From Bradyrhizobium sp. LHD-71 (lineage in GTDB: Bacteria > Pseudomonadota > Alphaproteobacteria > Rhizobiales > Xanthobacteraceae): a stretch of 64,000 nt of DNA. Of this stretch, positions 45,222-55,171 are shown in pieces. The notes below the pieces were generated by a model. It was not told the origin of the DNA and made no database searches. It saw nothing but the letters and a program-made list of their open reading frames with translations. The stretch spans positions 64,501 to 128,500 of the forward strand of contig NZ_JAVIFX010000022.1 in assembly GCF_031157255.1 (NCBI RefSeq). Reading direction: 5' to 3'. Made by a program: the position numbers and the translations under genes. The number at the start of each line of letters is the position of its first letter. Position 1 is the stretch's first letter.

Positions 45222-47474
45222 TCACTCCGCCGCTTGTGCGACTTCCAGGGCTTCGAGAACCTTGGGCGGGGACATCGGCAGGGCGTAGAAGCGTTTGCCC
45301 AGCGCGTTGTGGACGGCGTTGGCGACTGCGGCCATCACCGGGACCAACGGCACTTCGCCGACGCCTTTGACGCCTTGCGGGTGCTTCGGGTTTGGCACTT
45401 CGACGAGGATGGTGTCGATCATCGGCAGGTCGGAGCAGACCGGCATGCGGTAGTCGAGGAAGCCCGGGTTATCGACCTTGCCGTCCTTGTTGTAGATGTA
45501 TTCCTCGCTGAGCGCCCAGCCGATGCCCTGGCCGACGCCGCCCTGGAGCTGGCCTTCGACGTAACCCGGATGCACGGCGCGGCCGACATCCTGCACGGCG
45601 GTGTAGCGGACGACGCGGACGATGCCGAGGTCGACGTCGACCTCCACGTCGCAGACGTGCGTGCCGAAGCCGCCTTCCGCGCCCTGGGTGTTGAGCTGGA
45701 CGCTGGCGCCCACCGGCCCGCCCAGCGCCGGCGCCTTGTCGGCGAGCTCCTTCAGGGTGAGCGGCGGGAATTTGCCGGCGTTGGCGCCGGCCGGCCGCGC
45801 TGCGCCCTCCTCCCAGGTGACCGCCTCCGGATCGATCTCCCAGATCTTCGCCGCGCGCTTGCAGAGCGTTGCGATGACCTGCTCGGTCGCCTGCGTCACC
45901 ACCATGGCGGAGGCGAACAGCACGCGGCTGCCGCCGGTCAGGTTGGAGAAGCCGACGGTCTGCGTGTCGCCGATGATCACCGAGACGCGGCGATAATCGA
46001 TGCCCAGCAGTTCGGCGCAGACGTTTGCAATCGCGGCACGCGAGCCGCCGATATCCGGATGGCCGGTGGTGACCACCACGTTGCCGTCCTCGGTGATGTT
46101 GACCTGCGCGCTGGATTCGCCCCCGGCGTTGAACCAGAAGCCCGAGGCGACGCCGCGGCCCTGCAGCTTGCCGAGCGGCGCCTTATAGTGCTCGCTGTTC
46201 ATGGCCGCTTCCACCGTCTCGACGTAGCCGATGCGCGGATAGACCGGGCCATGCGACGCCTTGGTCCCCTCTTTCGCCGCGTTCTTCAGCCGCAGCGCCA
46301 GGGGATCGATCTTCAGCGCCTCGGCGAGCTCATCGAGCACGCACTCGACGGCGAAGGCGCCGATCGGCGCGCCGGGCGCGCGATAGGCCGCGACCTTCGA
46401 GCGGTTCGACAGCACGTCGTAACCGATCGAGAGGACGTGCGGGATGTCGTAGGGCGAGAACGAGCAGCCGGCAGCGCCGCGAATCGGCGAGCCCGGAAAC
46501 GCGCCGGCCTGCAGATAGAACGTGCCTTGCGCGGCGACGATCTTACCGTCTTTCGTGGCGCCGATCTTCACCGTGCTGGTCGAGGCCGAGGTCGGCCCCG
46601 TGGCCCGCATCACCTCCTCGCGGGTCATCACCATCTTCACCGGACGGCCGGATTTCTTGGCGAGCATCGTCGCCAGCGGCTCCAGATAGACGATGGTCTT
46701 GCCGCCGAAGCCGCCGCCGATCTCGGCGGGAATCGCGCGGATGTCGCTCTGCGGGATGCCGGTGAGCAGCGACGTCATCGCCCGCACCATGAACTGGCCC
46801 TGGCTCGAGCTCCAGATTGTGGTCTTGCCGTCGGCGCCGACGCCGATCAGGCAGGCATGCGGCTCGATGTAGCCCTGGTGCACCGCGCGCGTGGTGAAGG
46901 TGCGCTCGACCACGACCTCGGCCCTGGCGAAGCCCTCGGCGACGTCGCCCTTCTTCAGCTCCATCTTGCCGGCGATGTTCGACGGCTTGCCCTCAAAGGT
47001 GTTGAACTCGTGCAGGATCGGTGCATCCGGCTTGATCGCGTCCTCGATCTCGATCGACCACGGCAGCACCTCGTAATCCACCTCGATCAGCTCGCAGGCT
47101 TTCGCGGCGATCGCCTCGCTGGTGGCGGCGACGGCGGCGACCGGGTGGCCGGGAAACAGCGCCTTCTCGCGCGCCATCACGTTGCGGCACATCCAGCGCA
47201 TGTCCTGGATGCCGAGCATCACCGACTTGTCGACCGGAAACTCGACGATGTCTTTCGCGGTGACCACCGCCTTCACGCCCGGCAGCGCTTCCGCCTTCGA
47301 GGTGTCGATGCCGCGGATGCGCGCGTGCGGATGCGGCGAGCGCAGCACCTTGCCCCAGATCATGCCGGGCATGGTGGTGTCGGCGGCGAACGCCGCGCGG
47401 CCGGTGACCTTGTCGACGCCATCCGGGCGAATGGTGCTCTGGCCGATCCACTTGTTGTTGGTGACGACGTTCAT
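45222..47474 (-). CDS. Xanthine dehydrogenase-family molybdopterin-binding subunit (CoxL-like, form II)
   Basis: A 750-residue large subunit. GGGFGGK (253-259) and AYRAPG (363-368) are molybdopterin-site motifs, and GVGEVP near the C-terminus holds the catalytic glutamate. The AYRAPG loop, rather than AYxCSFR, marks a form II aldehyde- or aromatic-hydroxylase type and argues against CO dehydrogenase. The start overlaps the 2Fe-2S gene stop (ATGA at 47474). A longer upstream frame merges unrelated sequence and is not used. Substrate unknown. Confidence 0.93.
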   Translation of the reverse strand: MNVVTNNKWIGQSTIRPDGVDKVTGRAAFAADTTMPGMIWGKVLRSPHPHARIRGIDTSKAEALPGVKAVVTAKDIVEFPVDKSVMLGIQDMRWMCRNVMAREKALFPGHPVAAVAATSEAIAAKACELIEVDYEVLPWSIEIEDAIKPDAPILHEFNTFEGKPSNIAGKMELKKGDVAEGFARAEVVVERTFTTRAVHQGYIEPHACLIGVGADGKTTIWSSSQGQFMVRAMTSLLTGIPQSDIRAIPAEIGGGFGGKTIVYLEPLATMLAKKSGRPVKMVMTREEVMRATGPTSASTSTVKIGATKDGKIVAAQGTFYLQAGAFPGSPIRGAAGCSFSPYDIPHVLSIGYDVLSNRSKVAAYRAPGAPIGAFAVECVLDELAEALKIDPLALRLKNAAKEGTKASHGPVYPRIGYVETVEAAMNSEHYKAPLGKLQGRGVASGFWFNAGGESSAQVNITEDGNVVVTTGHPDIGGSRAAIANVCAELLGIDYRRVSVIIGDTQTVGFSNLTGGSRVLFASAMVVTQATEQVIATLCKRAAKIWEIDPEAVTWEEGAARPAGANAGKFPPLTLKELADKAPALGGPVGASVQLNTQGAEGGFGTHVCDVEVDVDLGIVRVVRYTAVQDVGRAVHPGYVEGQLQGGVGQGIGWALSEEYIYNKDGKVDNPGFLDYRMPVCSDLPMIDTILVEVPNPKHPQGVKGVGEVPLVPVMAAVANAVHNALGKRFYALPMSPPKVLEALEVAQAAE

Positions 47475-47953
47475 TGTGCTGCCTCCCGCATTTCTGCCGC
47501 GGTTTCCATCACAGCGCGGACAATCTTGTCGTAGCCGGTGCACCGGCAGAGATTGCCGGCGAGCCAGAAGCGGACCTCTTCCTCGGTGGGGTTCGGATTC
47601 CTGCGCAGCAGCGCGTCGGATGCGACCAGCATGCCGGAGGTGCAGATGCCGCACTGGAGCGCGGCCTGCTCCAGAAACTTCTGCTGCAGCGGATGCAGCT
47701 TCTCGCCCTGGGCCATGCCTTCGATGGTGCGCAGCTCGTGGCCATCCGCTTCCGCGGCGAGCATCAGGCAGGAGCAGACGAGCTGATCGTCGACCGTGAT
47801 GCTGCAGGCGCCGCAATCGCCGGAGGCGCAGCCTTCCTTGGAGCCGGTGAGCCCCAGGGGACCACGCAGCGCATCGAGCATGGTGTCGTTCGGCTCGCAG
47901 AGGAATTCCATCGGCTCGCCGTTGATGGTGGTAGAGACGTGCAGTTTTGCCAT
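47471..47953 (-). CDS. 2Fe-2S subunit of the molybdenum hydroxylase (CoxS-like)
   Basis: A 160-residue protein with the plant-ferredoxin-type cluster ligands C42, C47, C50 and C62, and the helical cluster ligands C101, C104, C136 and C138 (CGIC...CRC). It passes electrons from the molybdenum site to FAD. Translation is coupled to the large subunit by a four-base overlap. Confidence 0.95.
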   Translation of the reverse strand: MAKLHVSTTINGEPMEFLCEPNDTMLDALRGPLGLTGSKEGCASGDCGACSITVDDQLVCSCLMLAAEADGHELRTIEGMAQGEKLHPLQQKFLEQAALQCGICTSGMLVASDALLRRNPNPTEEEVRFWLAGNLCRCTGYDKIVRAVMETAAEMREAAQ

Positions 47954-47989
47954 GAGCTATTGCACCACAATTCGGAGTTGATTCGGAGT

Positions 47990-48135
47990 CGTCATTGCGA
48001 GCGAAGCGAAGCAATCCAGCCGCGCGCCGGCAGGCGCGCCAAAGAAACACTGAATCGCCGCAACGTCCGCGCTTTTTCGTTTGCGCGCTTCGCGCGCGCT
48101 GGATTGCTTCGTCGCTGCGCTTCTCGCAATGACGG
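47990..48135. repeat. CGTCATTGCGAGC-type repeat, copy 10, inside the molybdenum hydroxylase operon
   Basis: A long copy (about 146 bp) with both ends intact lies between the FAD-subunit and 2Fe-2S-subunit genes and fills most of their 203-bp gap. The transcript would carry a large hairpin there. Confidence 0.9.
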
Positions 48136-48156
48136 CGCGTTGGGATGAGGACATCA

Positions 48157-49026
48157 TCACCGCTCCTGCGCGCGCTTGGCGGCAATGGCGGTCGCGCGCC
48201 TGAGCAGCACGCCGGCGACTTTCGTGCGGTAGACGATGGTGCCGCGCTTGTCGTCGATCGGACGGCAGGCGGCGCTGCAGGCGCGCGCCGCAGCTTCGAG
48301 CGCTTTCTCATCCAGCTTCGAGCCGATCAGCGCCTTGGCCGCGGCCTCCACCAGCAGCACGGTGGGCGCGACGGCGCCGAGCCCGACGCGGGCATCGGTG
48401 CAGACGCCGCCCTTCATCGTCAGGTTGACGCCGCAGCCGACGACGGCGATGTCCATCTCCGTGCGCGGGATCATGCGCAGGTAAGCATCGGATGCGCCCT
48501 TCGGACGCGGCAGCAGCGTGAAGGCGACGACGATCTCGCCGGGCTTGAGGTTTGTGCGGCCGGGGCCGGCGGGCACCTCCTCCACCTTCAGCTCGCGGCG
48601 GCCTTGCGGGCCGGCGACGGTGACGACGGCGCCGGCAGCGACGAGGGCCGGCACGCTGTCGCCGGCGGGCGAGGCGTTGCAGAGGTTGCCGCCCGCGGAC
48701 GCGCGGCCCTGCACCTGCTTGGAGCCGATCAGATTGATCGCCTCGAGCACACCGGGCCAGACCTTGCCGAAGCGCGGATGGTCGTGCAGCGCCATGCCGG
48801 AGACCGCGGCGCCGACACGAAAGCCGCCGTCCTTGGTTTCCTCGATCGCCGTCATTTCGCCGATCTTCTTGATATCGACGATCAGCCCCGGCTTCACCGC
48901 GCCGGAGCGCATCTGCACCAATAGATCCGTACCGCCAGCCAGAATGCGCGCGGCACTCCCGGCCGCGGCATAGGCGCCGATCGCCTCATCGAGGGTGCGC
49001 GGGGCAACGTATTGGATATCGGACAT
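48157..49026 (-). CDS. FAD-binding subunit of the molybdenum hydroxylase (CoxM-like)
   Basis: A 289-residue protein with the FAD motifs ARILAGGTDLLVQMRSG and RASAGGNLCNASPAGDSVPAL, followed by the CO-dehydrogenase flavoprotein C-terminal domain. The ATG at 49026 fits the family start (YVAPRTLDEAI). It is the first gene of the M-S-L operon, separated from the S gene by a repeat element. Confidence 0.93.
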   Translation of the reverse strand: MSDIQYVAPRTLDEAIGAYAAAGSAARILAGGTDLLVQMRSGAVKPGLIVDIKKIGEMTAIEETKDGGFRVGAAVSGMALHDHPRFGKVWPGVLEAINLIGSKQVQGRASAGGNLCNASPAGDSVPALVAAGAVVTVAGPQGRRELKVEEVPAGPGRTNLKPGEIVVAFTLLPRPKGASDAYLRMIPRTEMDIAVVGCGVNLTMKGGVCTDARVGLGAVAPTVLLVEAAAKALIGSKLDEKALEAAARACSAACRPIDDKRGTIVYRTKVAGVLLRRATAIAAKRAQER

Positions 49027-49287
49027 TATGAACGTGTTTCCCGTGGTGTTTCCTGCGGCCTGCGACGGCCCGTCGTTTCGCGGGGCGGACCATTGCATCC
49101 GCAGGCTTTCCACAAGGCTACACGGAGACGATGACGATTGGAACGGGTCTAAGGGGGCGGCGGGTATGAGGGATTTCGGGGGGTGAAGAGGGGCAAAGAA
49201 AGGACGCGTTTGGTCGCTCGCCAGCAGCCGTCGAGAAGGAGCCCGCAGCCACGCGCCGAAGAGGACCTTGAATCCCAATCGGACTCG

Positions 49288-51516
49288 CTATGCTCGGCCT
49301 GGGTTTTCGTCATGGCGCTTCCACGCGTCTAGAAATTCCTGGACCGCTTGTTGATCCGCCGCAGGCAGACCCCCCGTGGTGGCAAGTTCTTTTACTCGCG
49401 CGCGAAGGCGTTCTTTATCCATCACCTCGCCGAGCGACTGCACGCTCGCGCGAGTGTTGCGCTTGGCCACCGCATCGCCGAGACCACTGAATCCCACACT
49501 TTGCGACCATGAATAGAATGTGAACGCCTTGGCAAAACGCACCACCATCGCGTCATCAGAAAGCTGAGCCGTCGCCCATTCTTTGACCTCCCGCCCATCA
49601 TCTTCCGCCAAATCGCGCCAGCGATACATTAGATACGGAAGTTGTCCGTTGTCCGCCAAATGCCCGGCCGCGGCTGCCACTCGAATGCGCTCCAGCGATC
49701 GCTTGCGAAGTTCCAACGCATCCGCCTCTGTCGTCAGACACTGCTCTTCACGCTCTGGCGGATTTCCCGGGCGCGGGTAGTAGTCGCGATATGCGTCCTC
49801 CGCGAGACCGACAAACCAGGCCAGCGACGCTGATCGGCATGCGGCGACAAGCATGGCCGATCGTGACGGCAGATCGAACCGCTCAAGAATAAGTCGTCGA
49901 AGAACCCAGTGGATGCGAACGTTATTGCTTGCAAGTTTGAAGGCCTTATCGCTGTCACTTTCCACATCCAGTTCGTCACCTATTTCGAACAGCGCGGCCA
50001 AAACCGAGCTAACGTGTTCCTCCAACACGCTATCGGCATGGAGATTAAGTTCCTCCAAAAGCAATGCCGCTCGCGTCGTTCCGTCCGACCGAACTTCTTG
50101 AAGCGCGTCCCGCAGTTTCGATTTGATAAATTCGCGATCACCGGCGCGGTTGATTAACTCACCGATTTCATCCCGAGGAACCGCCTCTTCACCCAACGCG
50201 AATCGAAAGTAGCTGTCGAAATGGGTCTCCGAACACACTTGGCGCCCGCGCGCCCATTCACGATCGCTGGAGTAGTGCATATTGGACCAAACACTATCGA
50301 GTAACGGAAAAATCCGGCGAAGGGCGCGGCGCATCGCGGGCCTCTGCGGCTCAGCGATCGATCCTAGCAATTCACGGTCATACTCGGCTGACTCGCTCGA
50401 CTTGGCATCCGCCGTGAGATCACGACCGGTACCGCAGAGCAGTTTTTTGGTGCGGCGCAATGCGCGGTAGATCTCCGGACGCAAAACGCGAAGCGTCTCA
50501 ATAGCAATGAAGTCAGCGGTGTTTAGCTCGTGGCCAATCGCCGGCCACGATACCGATAGGGCGTTCATCACCCTCAAAAGATCGCGCGGTGTTTTCACCA
50601 ACGGCGCTATCACACCATAAACGATGTTCATAAAGCGGACGCCATCATCATCGATTGGCTCGCCGCACAGGGCGTCGATCTTTTCCAACAGTTGGCGTGT
50701 AAGATCGCCCTGCCGCGGTTCCGGGATATCGAAGCCTGCCTGGATGATCTTTTCCAGGTAATGCGCACCCTCCGAGGGATACCGCTCAGCTACGATCGCG
50801 TCGGCAAGTTGGCGGTCAAAGACCATCAAATAAACCACATTGGGTAACCGTCCCACAGACTTCACCAGCCGAAAGATCAGCAGCGCTTCATCCGGCGCGA
50901 GGCGGTCGATGTCATCGATCACGATGAGAAAGCGCTTCGTTTGCTCGCTGAGCGCCTTGATGAGATCGGCGTGCAGCCTCTCGATGGTCTCCTCCTGCGG
51001 AATCAGATCGGACAACCAGTTCATCGCACCAGCCGCCACCGACCCGAGTCCGAGCCCACCGACAGCATCAATACCGGGGCCGACCACGCTACCGGCGCGC
51101 ATCAACCGTGCGCCTAGTTTCGGCAGCACGCTTGTAAAGCGTTCACCCAAGGTGGGTCCAAGCCCCGCATACAGTTCGCGAAAGAAGGCGAGCGTTAATG
51201 CCTCTTCGCCGCGAAACCACCAGCACGCGAAGTTCACGACTCCGATCTCCCCCGCCTCGACGCGCCCGTTAAGATGGTGCAGGATAAGATTCACGGCGCT
51301 GCTCTTACCCGAACCCCATGGCCCGTTGAGCGCGATTACCGTTCCTTCGGGTGATCGAATGCCTAGGATGGCATTCGCGAGTGCTTGCGCGAAGGGATCA
51401 AGACCAAAGCAATCTGCAGACGGTTCGGTAATGGGCTTGTCGTTGAAGTTCGCAGATTCCGGACTGGCCACCACCTTCTGTGCGAACATTTCTTTCAGCT
51501 TAAGTTCGGTGTTCAT
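49288..51516 (-). CDS. KAP-family P-loop NTPase, likely antiphage accessory protein
   Basis: A 742-residue protein with an N-terminal KAP NTPase domain. Walker A is GPWGSGKSS (65-73), Walker B is FLIVIDDIDRL (196-206), and there is a sensor-like VVYLMVFDRQ segment. A glycine-rich hydrophobic insertion at about 143-167 is the kind that in KAP proteins can be membrane-associated. The C-terminal half is helical with no family I can name. ATG 51516 follows GAGAAGTGGGATA; 51552 is an alternative. It lies 78 bp after hamB with no terminator between. KAP NTPases are frequent in phage-exclusion systems. Confidence 0.87.
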   Translation of the reverse strand: MNTELKLKEMFAQKVVASPESANFNDKPITEPSADCFGLDPFAQALANAILGIRSPEGTVIALNGPWGSGKSSAVNLILHHLNGRVEAGEIGVVNFACWWFRGEEALTLAFFRELYAGLGPTLGERFTSVLPKLGARLMRAGSVVGPGIDAVGGLGLGSVAAGAMNWLSDLIPQEETIERLHADLIKALSEQTKRFLIVIDDIDRLAPDEALLIFRLVKSVGRLPNVVYLMVFDRQLADAIVAERYPSEGAHYLEKIIQAGFDIPEPRQGDLTRQLLEKIDALCGEPIDDDGVRFMNIVYGVIAPLVKTPRDLLRVMNALSVSWPAIGHELNTADFIAIETLRVLRPEIYRALRRTKKLLCGTGRDLTADAKSSESAEYDRELLGSIAEPQRPAMRRALRRIFPLLDSVWSNMHYSSDREWARGRQVCSETHFDSYFRFALGEEAVPRDEIGELINRAGDREFIKSKLRDALQEVRSDGTTRAALLLEELNLHADSVLEEHVSSVLAALFEIGDELDVESDSDKAFKLASNNVRIHWVLRRLILERFDLPSRSAMLVAACRSASLAWFVGLAEDAYRDYYPRPGNPPEREEQCLTTEADALELRKRSLERIRVAAAAGHLADNGQLPYLMYRWRDLAEDDGREVKEWATAQLSDDAMVVRFAKAFTFYSWSQSVGFSGLGDAVAKRNTRASVQSLGEVMDKERLRARVKELATTGGLPAADQQAVQEFLDAWKRHDENPGRA

Positions 51517-51594
51517 TATCCCACTTCTCGGCGCCGTGAAAATTACGGCCATTCTCAGCCGCTGGCTGGGTGGCGGCAGATCAAACGGTGTTGC

Positions 51595-54153
51595 TCAGCT
51601 AGCGATTGATCTACTGCTCAGAACTCGTTCGACTTCTCGTTTGATATGCGAGGAAAAACCTAGAATCTCTAAATCTTGACGTCCAAGCCATGCGCGCGCA
51701 TCAACTACATTGTATGTCTTTACTGGGCAGATGTTGGTTAAGCGTTTGGCCGCCAATCTCGACAGCCCCAATGAAATGAGACTTATCATGGTTTTGTCGG
51801 AGGCCCCTACCTCAAGATACAGCGGTATTGAAGGCAGGCTCCTTAAAAGATCCGCTAGACCGGCAGCCCGCAACGCCTCGGCAAGCACTGCCGAATAACA
51901 ACCAAACGTTCGGACGTAATTGAACCGAAGCTCAGTCTCGACCAGATCCAACGTGCCGCGAATGCTTGTAGCTATCGAAGCATCTCTATTGAATCTGATC
52001 CGATCCTCGACGAGTTCGGGGATGGAAATGCCTTGCATCCACTTCAGTAGCATGGTCGCAAAAAACCGGTTCTGGCGATCCGAACCCCGCTTCGGCAATA
52101 TCGTCCGATGGCAGAGCGATAACGCATTTACATACGACGCAAAGGCGTCCGTCTCGCGCGGGTGAGCGAGCAGAAACTCTCGCGCGGCGCGCTCGCCCCG
52201 AACTGATATCGCTTCAGCAAATATGCTGAACAGTTGCTGCTGCCGGTGAGCTGATATTGTGGGCGACGAGCTCAGCACTTCTGGCGGAAGAGTAACCACC
52301 TTGTCAGCCTGCGAGAGAGCATCCTCCAAACGCTTTCTCTCGGGTCGGTTGACTGTAATATCCGCACGATCAAGGGTTGCCTGGATTCTCCCGCTCTTGA
52401 AATCGGAGAGAAGGCGAACAAAAACCGTGTCCAGCCCCGAGTCCGAACCGCGCGGCGCAGTGCGGCTACCTACGATCACCGCTTCCAAGTCTTCCATCTT
52501 AGCGTTGATAGTGCTTTTGATCGCGGGCACAATTTCACAGAGTCGTGGCCCTGAAAGTGGCTGAGCATCCCATTTTTCATAGTTGATCAAATAAATATTG
52601 CCCTGAAACTCTTTTCTGAGTCGACCGGCTCTACCGGAGAGGTTCCAGAAATCGATAGAATCTAGTGCCACACCCTTCTTTCGGTGAGGGCTGTGCATGA
52701 AAATGTTCTGGGCTGGCAAATTCACCCCAGCCAACAAAGTACTGGTGCACACTAAGTATCGGAGGTCTCCGGAAATGAATGCTTGTTCTACTGCATTTCG
52801 CAGAATCGTCGGTATATTTCCATAATGGAATCCAACGCCATTCTGCGCGGTCATGGCCATAGAATACTTCGGATGAACGGCTTCTTTTGCCAACTCCGAC
52901 AACTCCTGCAAGGCCGCTGAAGGCTCGTGCTTTCCATCCATAGAACGGAGTTCGGAGATTTGTATCGCGAGCTTTTCGGCATCGGCTTGGCCATCAGCGA
53001 AAACGATTGATTGCTTTTCCGAACCGAAACGATGAGCAACGTGAACAAGGCAATCAACTCTCGATGCAAGCGTCTGCCCTATCCTGATGGCACCAACTTC
53101 ACGGCGAGACGCGCCGTCTCGCGCGAAGATTTTAACATCACCTCGACTGGCCGACGTAACTTCTACGTCGATGAAATTCTGAGAGACGGCGAGTTGATCC
53201 GTAGATTGCGGCACGACGTCCAGTCGTCCGGTCATTTCGCCAAAGACATTGAGATTTGACACAGTCGGACTAGCAAATAGAAGCTGTGTCGCTGGATTCC
53301 GAGCCAATAGCTCGTCTATCGCCGTTTGAAGTATAATACCGCGATCGCCGTCCTGAATGGAATGCGCTTCGTCAATAACAAGGAAGTTCATCGATTTCTG
53401 GGGATGGTTCTTCAGCAAGATCTGCAGGCGTTCCTGCGTGAGAACAAATGCTGCTTTTTCCGGAAGCACCTCATCTTCTTCAGGCGGAACTGTGACAACC
53501 TCCACTTGACCAGCACCCGCGTGCAATAATGCCATCGAAAGATCGGTATGAACCTGAGCAATAAGGGCTCGCGTGGGCACCACATAGCAGGCGGAGAAGC
53601 CCGGACGGGTTGCGAATTCTTTAGAGATGAAAGCCTGGAGCACGAAGGACTTTCCGGTGGATGTCGGCGCCGAGATCGCCAGCGAACCTCCGGTCGTTAG
53701 GGAATTCCAGAGCGCCTTCTGAAAATCCGTCAAGGCAAGCATTTGACCGCCGATTGGAACTTCATTTCCGCTCCGACGCCGCAGTTCCTCGCCCGCTATC
53801 GCCCACGGACTTCTCTCTAGAGCTGAGGCAATGGACACCGTTGTCGCAATGCCCGGAAAGTTGCCCAGTCGCGTAAGAACAGCGCGGACGGCCGCGTCGA
53901 GCCCGTCCAGTTGATCCCGGAACAGTTCGTGCGCATACGTTGCGATTCGATAGGCGGCAAGCCGCTGATCGGTACGTTCAGAGCACGCGAGAATTGCCGC
54001 AGCCTCTACATACCTCCTCACACTATTGGCTTCGATACCCGGCGAGGGTGCTTCGATCCCTGCCGAACGCGCGATCCAATTTTTCTCCAAAGTGGCAAGC
54101 GCAGCAGAAAGCGCAGGATTTGACCATACTCGCTCTATAAGCGCGTCAATCAT
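51595..54153 (-). CDS. hamB: Hachiman system helicase HamB (DEAH/Ski2-like superfamily 2)
   Basis: An 852-residue helicase. Walker A is APTSTGKS (162-169), motif Ia VVPTRALIAQ, DEAH box VIDEAHS (259-265), motif III FASPT (293-297), motif V TSTLLAGVNLPA (470-481) and motif VI LSGRAGR (505-511). The ~150-residue N-terminal extension and long helical C-terminus match Hachiman HamB rather than repair helicases. The start overlaps the hamA stop by eight bases. In the known system the helicase holds the HamA nuclease inactive until it meets damaged or phage DNA. Confidence 0.85.
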   Translation of the reverse strand: MIDALIERVWSNPALSAALATLEKNWIARSAGIEAPSPGIEANSVRRYVEAAAILACSERTDQRLAAYRIATYAHELFRDQLDGLDAAVRAVLTRLGNFPGIATTVSIASALERSPWAIAGEELRRRSGNEVPIGGQMLALTDFQKALWNSLTTGGSLAISAPTSTGKSFVLQAFISKEFATRPGFSACYVVPTRALIAQVHTDLSMALLHAGAGQVEVVTVPPEEDEVLPEKAAFVLTQERLQILLKNHPQKSMNFLVIDEAHSIQDGDRGIILQTAIDELLARNPATQLLFASPTVSNLNVFGEMTGRLDVVPQSTDQLAVSQNFIDVEVTSASRGDVKIFARDGASRREVGAIRIGQTLASRVDCLVHVAHRFGSEKQSIVFADGQADAEKLAIQISELRSMDGKHEPSAALQELSELAKEAVHPKYSMAMTAQNGVGFHYGNIPTILRNAVEQAFISGDLRYLVCTSTLLAGVNLPAQNIFMHSPHRKKGVALDSIDFWNLSGRAGRLRKEFQGNIYLINYEKWDAQPLSGPRLCEIVPAIKSTINAKMEDLEAVIVGSRTAPRGSDSGLDTVFVRLLSDFKSGRIQATLDRADITVNRPERKRLEDALSQADKVVTLPPEVLSSSPTISAHRQQQLFSIFAEAISVRGERAAREFLLAHPRETDAFASYVNALSLCHRTILPKRGSDRQNRFFATMLLKWMQGISIPELVEDRIRFNRDASIATSIRGTLDLVETELRFNYVRTFGCYSAVLAEALRAAGLADLLRSLPSIPLYLEVGASDKTMISLISLGLSRLAAKRLTNICPVKTYNVVDARAWLGRQDLEILGFSSHIKREVERVLSSRSIAS

Positions 54154-55138
54154 GCTTCCACCCGATCTTGTTCTGCCATTCGATTCTCAGACCATCGACT
54201 GACTCTACCGGGAGGAAGAAAACCTCCATCCGATGGTGCGTGATCTTTTGTGATTTGAGCAAACCCTCCAATGTCTTCGAAGCGGTTGCGAGTTCAGCTC
54301 TCAGCAGTTCGCAAAATGCGGCCTCAAGATCTGCTGCAGCAACCTTTGCTAGCCGCTGAAATCCCCTAAAATCGAAGCCGATCAGACAAGTCGAGGCATC
54401 GATTTTCTTGTCATAGTTGGAGCTGAGAGGATCGAGATACTCGACAACTCGCGCCTGCGCCTCTGGCGAAAGGCCAGTAAGAGTTATGAATCTTCGTACA
54501 AGGTTGATGTCCTCCTTAAGTTTGTCGTACTTCAGAGTGCTAGCGATGGACTCAACCGCGCTTCTCAAGGCGCCTCCTACGGTCGAGTGCAACTTTGCTT
54601 CGCCCCAGAAGAAGATCAAACTGTCGCAAGTTGGATCATACTTGATATGGATACCATCGGAGCCGTGAACGGGCATGGACGCATTCGTCTTTAAAGCCAT
54701 TTTTGCGAGTATCTGTGGTGCCTCAAGAATCCATTCCGTGAAGAGATAGAGAAGCAATTCTCCACATTCGCCATTCCGGTGAGTCGATCTCTGAGCTCTG
54801 ATGAACAAATCGGCCGCCTCGTCTCGCAGCTTAACGTAGGCGAGAAGCCTCTCTTGCTCAGACATCGAATTGACGCTGGAATGGACGGCTTGTATTTCTG
54901 CCCGGCTCAAGGCGAAGTTACAGATATAGCTTCGAATATGGTCCAGCAACTCTCCAAGCCGGGGCTTTCCGCCGCGAAAAGGTAGATAATGCCCTCTGAT
55001 GACCACGTCGCCATCGCCACAAGGAGCAGGTGGACCTAGCGATCTAATGAACTTACTTAGAGATGTGAAATCGCCCTGAAGAGACGCGACGAGCGCATCC
55101 AAGGACGTTACATCCTCGTCTGAAACCCGCGCGATCAC
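54146..55138 (-). CDS. hamA: Hachiman system nuclease HamA (DUF1837)
   Basis: A 330-residue protein whose middle is DUF1837: RNGECGELLLYLFTEWIL (E124/E127), QILAKMALKTN, VHGSDGIHI (D161) and FFWGEAKLH (E180-x-K182). These residues make a PD-(D/E)xK nuclease site, so the key residues are all present. The proposed start is GTG at 55138, with no good ribosome binding site nearby. The whole stretch back to the upstream DUF3223 gene is open apart from that gene's TGA, in the same frame. AT-richer than surrounding genes. Confidence 0.85.
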   Translation of the reverse strand: MIARVSDEDVTSLDALVASLQGDFTSLSKFIRSLGPPAPCGDGDVVIRGHYLPFRGGKPRLGELLDHIRSYICNFALSRAEIQAVHSSVNSMSEQERLLAYVKLRDEAADLFIRAQRSTHRNGECGELLLYLFTEWILEAPQILAKMALKTNASMPVHGSDGIHIKYDPTCDSLIFFWGEAKLHSTVGGALRSAVESIASTLKYDKLKEDINLVRRFITLTGLSPEAQARVVEYLDPLSSNYDKKIDASTCLIGFDFRGFQRLAKVAAADLEAAFCELLRAELATASKTLEGLLKSQKITHHRMEVFFLPVESVDGLRIEWQNKIGWKHD

Positions 55139-55171
55139 CGCACAACCCGCAGGATAAAATCCCTCTGATTG

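Noticed and set aside
45222-48311. One 1029-residue protein on the minus strand
   Set aside because: Its first part runs through the repeat element and the 2Fe-2S subunit gene in another frame. The real large subunit starts at 47474.
49027-49287. tRNA or attachment site at the downstream end of the defence cassette
   Set aside because: No cloverleaf or T-loop sequence could be found, and no direct repeat of this segment is seen on the other side of the cassette.
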